Source: Bacillus_BD oryzisoli_A
Lineage (GTDB): Bacteria > Bacillota > Bacilli > Bacillales > Cytobacillaceae
Direction of reading: 5' to 3'
NCBI RefSeq assembly: GCF_043641075.1
Contig: NZ_JBHZRC010000017.1
Span: 1-64,000, forward strand
DNA length: 64,000 nt
In this document: positions 60,232 through 64,000 of the stretch, one piece after another
Layout of the letters: each line of letters starts with the position of its first letter
Position numbering within the stretch: position 1 is the stretch's first letter
Program-made: the position numbers and the translations under genes
Notes under the pieces: model-generated
Seen by the model: the letters and a program-made list of their open reading frames with translations, nothing else
What the model was told of the DNA's origin: nothing
Databases searched by the model: none

Positions 60232-62463
60232 ATGAATACACCAACGGAAAAACAGCTAGAAGACCCCTTACAACAATTAGGCAACCCTTCCTACTATAAT
60301 AATCGGGAATTAAGCTGGCTTGATTTTAACAAACGAGTGTTAGAAGAAGCACGGGATGACCGCAATCCGCTGCTTGAAAAATTCAAATTCATGGCCATTT
60401 TTAGTTCAAATTTAGATGAATTCTTCATGGTTCGTGTCGCTGGTTTGTTAGATCAGGTAAAGGCTGGATTTAACCGTCCTGAGAACAAAGCAGGACTAAC
60501 ACCAGCTGAACAGTTATCTTCGATTTCTACTATTACCCATAAATTGATTGAACAACACGATTATACCTACATACAAGTATTAACTCCTCTATTAGAAAAA
60601 GAACGTGTAAAAATAATCCAAATCAAGGAAATATCTGGAGGGGACCTTTCATTTTTGGAAGACCATTTTGACGAGCATATCTTTCCGGTCCTCACACCAA
60701 TGGCAATAGATGCTTACAGGCCTTTTCCAATGCTGTTAAATAAGTCGCTTAATTTAGCTATCGTTCTCCGTGACCTTCGTAAGGGCGTCCAGAACCGTAA
60801 CGAAAATAAAATGGCTATTGTTCAGGTTCCAGCCGTTATTAAGCGCTATATTGAGCTGCCTTCTAAACATAACACAAGACGATTTGTTCTGCTCGAGCAG
60901 GTTATTACTCAATTTATTGATAAATTATTTATGGGCTTTGAGGTCAAATCTGTTACGCCTTTCCGTATTACCCGTAATGCCGATTTAACGATTCATGAAG
61001 AAGGTGCCGATGATCTTTTACGTGAAATTGAAGAGGAATTGAAAAAACGGAAATGGGGAGCATGTGTAAGATTAGAGGTACAAAGTCAGCTCCATGACCA
61101 ACAGGTGGTTGATTATCTAATAGAAGAATTAGAAATTACGCAAAAGGATGTTTATTTTGTACAGGCACCTCTTGATTTAACCTTCTTATTTTCCTTTTAT
61201 ACTACCATTCTTGCCAGCCATGGGCACTTAGTCTATGAAACGTTCATTCCTCAAGTTCCGAAGGACATGATTGGAAAGAAGGACATTTTCGAAGCGGCAC
61301 TGGGCAATGATTTGCTGTTTCATCATCCATACGAATCATTTGAACCAATCGTCGACTTTATTTCACAAGCAGCGGATGATCCAGATGTACTGGCGATTAA
61401 ACAAACACTTTACCGGGTAAGCGGGAATTCCCCGATTATTAAGAGTCTCGAGCGTGCTGCCGAAAATGGCAAGCAAGTAACCGTGCTGGTAGAATTAAAG
61501 GCTCGATTTGATGAAAAAAACAATGTTCAGTGGGCGAAGGAGCTCGAAAAGGCCGGCTGTCATGTTATTTATGGGATGACACATTTGAAAACGCACAGTA
61601 AAATAACGCTGGTTGTCCGCCGTAAGAAAAATAAAATTGAACGATTTGTTCATTTAGGTACAGGTAACTACAATGATGCGACAGCAAGAATCTATACAGA
61701 TATGGGATTAATTACATCAAATGAACAAATTGGACTTGATGCCTCAAACTTTTTTAATTACTTAAGCGGTCATATGGAAAAGCCGTCCTACCACCACTTA
61801 ATTGTATCGCCCCATGACATTCGAGATGAATTTCTAGAACTGATTGATAAAGAAATCGAGTTCCATAAACAATATGGAGATGGCCGTATTGTTGCGAAAA
61901 TGAACTCGCTGACAGATAAGAAAATAATTATGAAAATGTATGAAGCCTCCATTGCTGGTGTGAAAATTGATTTGATGGTTAGAGGAATTTGCTGCTTAAG
62001 GCCTGGAATTAAAAATGTCAGTGAAAACATTACCGTTAAGAGCATCGTTGGACGATTTCTAGAGCATACAAGAATCTACTATTTTCATCATCATGGAAAG
62101 CAAAAAATCTATTTATCGTCTGCCGATATGATGACAAGAAACATGGTCAATCGAGTAGAAATCCTGTTTCCTATTTTAAAGGACCATTTAAAGGATCGAA
62201 TTTATTCATTGCTCGAAATTATTTTATCGGATAATACAAAAGCCCGCGAACAGGATTCTTCTGGTGTATATCATTATGTACACCGAAATGATAAAGAAGA
62301 AATCGACAGCCAGCTAGAGTTATGTAATAGAGCCTATCAATCAAAAAAGGTAGAAAACGAGAAAACAAGTGAGGAATTTAGTTTGAAGAAAAGGCTTAGT
62401 CAAATGGGACAGACACTCTTTTGGCGTCATAAAAAAACGTTGCCAGCGCAAAAGCTCAATTAA
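60232..62463 (+). CDS. ppk1: Polyphosphate kinase 1
   Basis: A 743-residue enzyme that reversibly transfers the terminal phosphate of ATP to long-chain polyphosphate. N-terminal domain: RELSWLDFNKRVLEEA and FSSNLDEFFMVRV. The autophosphorylated His455 is in LKTHSKITL, supported by HLGTGNYND. The second catalytic His cluster (FHHHGKQKIYLSSADMM) is near 620. Its length is slightly above the usual 690-720 owing to a basic C-terminal tail. TAGGAG precedes the ATG. No ppx exopolyphosphatase is adjacent. Four PhoP-type repeats upstream suggest induction by phosphate starvation. Confidence 0.95.
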   Translation: MNTPTEKQLEDPLQQLGNPSYYNNRELSWLDFNKRVLEEARDDRNPLLEKFKFMAIFSSNLDEFFMVRVAGLLDQVKAGFNRPENKAGLTPAEQLSSISTITHKLIEQHDYTYIQVLTPLLEKERVKIIQIKEISGGDLSFLEDHFDEHIFPVLTPMAIDAYRPFPMLLNKSLNLAIVLRDLRKGVQNRNENKMAIVQVPAVIKRYIELPSKHNTRRFVLLEQVITQFIDKLFMGFEVKSVTPFRITRNADLTIHEEGADDLLREIEEELKKRKWGACVRLEVQSQLHDQQVVDYLIEELEITQKDVYFVQAPLDLTFLFSFYTTILASHGHLVYETFIPQVPKDMIGKKDIFEAALGNDLLFHHPYESFEPIVDFISQAADDPDVLAIKQTLYRVSGNSPIIKSLERAAENGKQVTVLVELKARFDEKNNVQWAKELEKAGCHVIYGMTHLKTHSKITLVVRRKKNKIERFVHLGTGNYNDATARIYTDMGLITSNEQIGLDASNFFNYLSGHMEKPSYHHLIVSPHDIRDEFLELIDKEIEFHKQYGDGRIVAKMNSLTDKKIIMKMYEASIAGVKIDLMVRGICCLRPGIKNVSENITVKSIVGRFLEHTRIYYFHHHGKQKIYLSSADMMTRNMVNRVEILFPILKDHLKDRIYSLLEIILSDNTKAREQDSSGVYHYVHRNDKEEIDSQLELCNRAYQSKKVENEKTSEEFSLKKRLSQMGQTLFWRHKKTLPAQKLN

Positions 62464-62469
62464 ACCAGA

Positions 62470-62508
62470 GGTCCGGCTCCTCTTCCTTTTGAGGAGAGCG
62501 AACCGAAC
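62470..62508. terminator. Possible terminator between ppk1 and SDR gene
   Basis: ctcctc and gaggag form the core of a hairpin with partly complementary flanks (ggtccgg, ccgaacc) between convergent genes. There is no T run. Confidence 0.4.
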
Positions 62509-62517
62509 CCTTGATTC

Positions 62518-63288
62518 TTAATAAAAGACAGAGTTACCCGACCCGCCTGTCAGCGATAGCACTTCTCCACTCATGGAAACTGATAGCGGCGATGCCAGGA
62601 AGGCTATAACATTCGCAACATCCTGAGCGTTAACCAAGCGGCCGATTGAGTTCATGCTGGCAAGTCTCTCTCGGTCCTCTTCATTTGGAAGTCGTTCAAG
62701 GATGGTTTCTGTTTCAGTAAATCCTGGATAGACAGCATTCACATTAATCCCGTATTTCCCTAACTCTACGGATGAAGTCTTCGTCAAATGAACAACCGAT
62801 ACATTGCGTGCCCCCGCACTCACACTACCAGCCATTCTAGCCGCCAAGCCGCTCACATTAATAATCCTACCCCAATTATTTTCCTTCATATAGGGAGCTA
62901 CAGCTCTTGTACAACGGAAATAGCCAAGGAACTTCTCCTCGAAATCCTTTAGGATTAATTCATCGCTTACGTCATTAAAACCTTCTGGCTCTTTTCCACT
63001 AACACGGGCTCCATTGTTTACCAGAATATCAATACCGCCTAATAAATCTGCAGCAGTTGCTACCAATTGCTGAATAGATTCAGGGTTCCCTAAATCAGCA
63101 GTCACAGGGTAAATATTTCGGCCTGTTTCCTCACTGATTTCCTTGGCCGTTTCTTTTAACACCGCTTCATTTCTGGAACAGATGACACAATCAACACCTT
63201 CTAATGCTAATTGACGTGCAGCCGCTTTCCCGATGCCACGGCTCCCGCCTGTAATAAGCGCTTTTTTTCCAGCTAACTGTAAATCCAT
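62518..63288 (-). CDS. SDR family protein lacking the YxxxK catalytic pair
   Basis: A 256-residue short-chain dehydrogenase-like protein. The cofactor motif TGGSRGIG and NNGARVSG are present, and the catalytic Ser lies in NVSGLAARMAG. Where classical members have Tyr-x-x-x-Lys the sequence reads SVSAGARNVSV, so both the Tyr and Lys are missing. It may bind NAD(P) without normal oxidoreductase activity, or use another mechanism. GGAGG is seven bases before the chosen ATG. It is convergent with ppk1 and divergent from cysQ. Confidence 0.85.
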   Translation of the reverse strand: MDLQLAGKKALITGGSRGIGKAAARQLALEGVDCVICSRNEAVLKETAKEISEETGRNIYPVTADLGNPESIQQLVATAADLLGGIDILVNNGARVSGKEPEGFNDVSDELILKDFEEKFLGYFRCTRAVAPYMKENNWGRIINVSGLAARMAGSVSAGARNVSVVHLTKTSSVELGKYGINVNAVYPGFTETETILERLPNEEDRERLASMNSIGRLVNAQDVANVIAFLASPLSVSMSGEVLSLTGGSGNSVFY

Positions 63289-63420
63289 GCCACTACCTCC
63301 AATTAATTGATTCATTCATTTGCAGGATGATTTTCTTTTATGTAAAATTACAAACATATTCATTATTATTTCATTTTTTCGAAAAAGAAAGCAACTATTA
63401 AACGTTAAGGATGATTTTGC

Positions 63421-64000
63421 ATGCTCGATACGATTCAAATTCTTGATATTACGAAAGCAGCCTATGAAGCAGGGCGAAAAATTTTAGAAGTATATGATAC
63501 TGACTTTCAAGTCGAAACAAAGGAGGATGCCTCTCCGCTCACATTAGCCGATCAACAATCGCATGAAATGATTGTTAACCATTTAAGCAGGAGCTATCCG
63601 GAAATCCCTATTTTAAGTGAAGAAGGTCAGCACCTTCCCTTTGAGGAAAGAAAAGAGTGGAGCACACTTTGGATTGTCGATCCTTTAGATGGAACAAAGG
63701 AATTTGTAAATCGTAACGGGGAGTTTACAGTAAATATTGCCCTTACACATCAGCAAAAGCCTATCCTGGGTGTTATTTACGTTCCAGTCAAGGACGAAAT
63801 GTATTTCTCAAACCAGCTTGGGGCTTTTAAGGTTCATCAATATAGCGCCCATCAGCTTCTATCAGAAGAGGATTTGTTGGCCGTTTCTGAAAAAATAACA
63901 GTTGGTCATATGGGCTCTTATAAAGTGGTGGCAAGCCGCTCACATTTATCTCCTGAGACTGAGACATTTGTTGAGGAACTTAAGAAGGAGCATGGTGTAG
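63421..64000 (+). CDS. cysQ: 3'(2'),5'-bisphosphate nucleotidase CysQ (truncated by window end)
   Basis: The first 193 codons of an inositol-monophosphatase-family protein run off the end of the window. The metal-site signature DPLDGTKEFVNRNGEF identifies the CysQ branch, with SEEGQ upstream as the first metal motif. CysQ hydrolyses PAP (3'-phosphoadenosine 5'-phosphate), recycling the by-product of sulfate assimilation, with Mg2+. AAGGATG is seven bases before the ATG. The missing part should hold the second metal motif and C-terminus. Confidence 0.9.
   Translation, partial: MLDTIQILDITKAAYEAGRKILEVYDTDFQVETKEDASPLTLADQQSHEMIVNHLSRSYPEIPILSEEGQHLPFEERKEWSTLWIVDPLDGTKEFVNRNGEFTVNIALTHQQKPILGVIYVPVKDEMYFSNQLGAFKVHQYSAHQLLSEEDLLAVSEKITVGHMGSYKVVASRSHLSPETETFVEELKKEHGV

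Overview
The window comes from a low-GC, endospore-forming Bacillaceae chromosome (Bacillus/Neobacillus-like). Support: AGGAGG-type ribosome sites in front of nearly every gene, sigma-A promoters, a LysM-GH18 spore-type hydrolase, YbxH- and DUF5634-like Bacillus proteins, DbpA/YxiN, Mta, and recognisable TnrA and PhoP operator sequences. I see no rRNA, tRNA, complete insertion sequence, prophage or CRISPR array. Start codons were chosen by ribosome-site spacing, so many genes begin a little inside the longest possible frame.

Layout. 1-4.1 kb: aminotransferase, pirin, LysR regulator, SIMPL protein. 4.1-9.3 kb: complete sucrose PTS regulon (scrR, then scrA-scrB-scrK) with a consensus promoter followed by up to four LacI-type operators. 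9.4-16.4 kb: metallo-beta-lactamase-fold hydrolase, a 47-residue CxxC protein, LysM-GH18 hydrolase, a YgbA-family nitrosative-stress protein with a possible Fnr-type box, a DHA2 efflux pump, luxS with a structured leader, and cidAB, plus two copies of a dispersed GC-rich repeat. 16.4-33 kb: glpD with a leader terminator, then nitrate/nitrite assimilation split into nasB-nasA-nasC and nasD-nasE-nirC-nasF, each preceded by a perfect TnrA box. Between them lie a DadA-like oxidase, a candidate small RNA, a Tat-exported PhoX-like phosphatase and a SET protein. 33-36 kb: small genes and a MITE-like element.

36-44 kb: an eight-gene run coupling a Liv-type ABC importer to an atypical KASIII-like enzyme, an alpha/beta hydrolase and an acyl-CoA ligase. 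This looks like a dedicated uptake-and-activation route for an unknown carboxylate. 44-50 kb: two MFS exporters, a LysR regulator, a His/Gly-rich protein and dsdA. 49.7-55.9 kb: a signalling operon of hybrid kinase, CheR-like methyltransferase, REC-PAS-kinase and a membrane-anchored sugar-binding-type protein, without CheB. 56-64 kb: DUF5634-like gene, mta, a non-coding satellite of sixteen 52-bp units with exact period and a higher-order 156-bp pattern, dbpA, ppk1 behind four PhoP repeats, an SDR protein lacking its catalytic Tyr/Lys, and a truncated cysQ.

Themes: nitrogen scavenging (TnrA, nas genes), phosphate response (PhoX-like, ppk1), carbon entry (sucrose, glycerol-3-phosphate), and many long perfect hairpins at gene ends. 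The most unusual features are the 52-bp satellite, the Liv/KASIII/ligase operon, the CheB-less signalling operon and the candidate RNAs.
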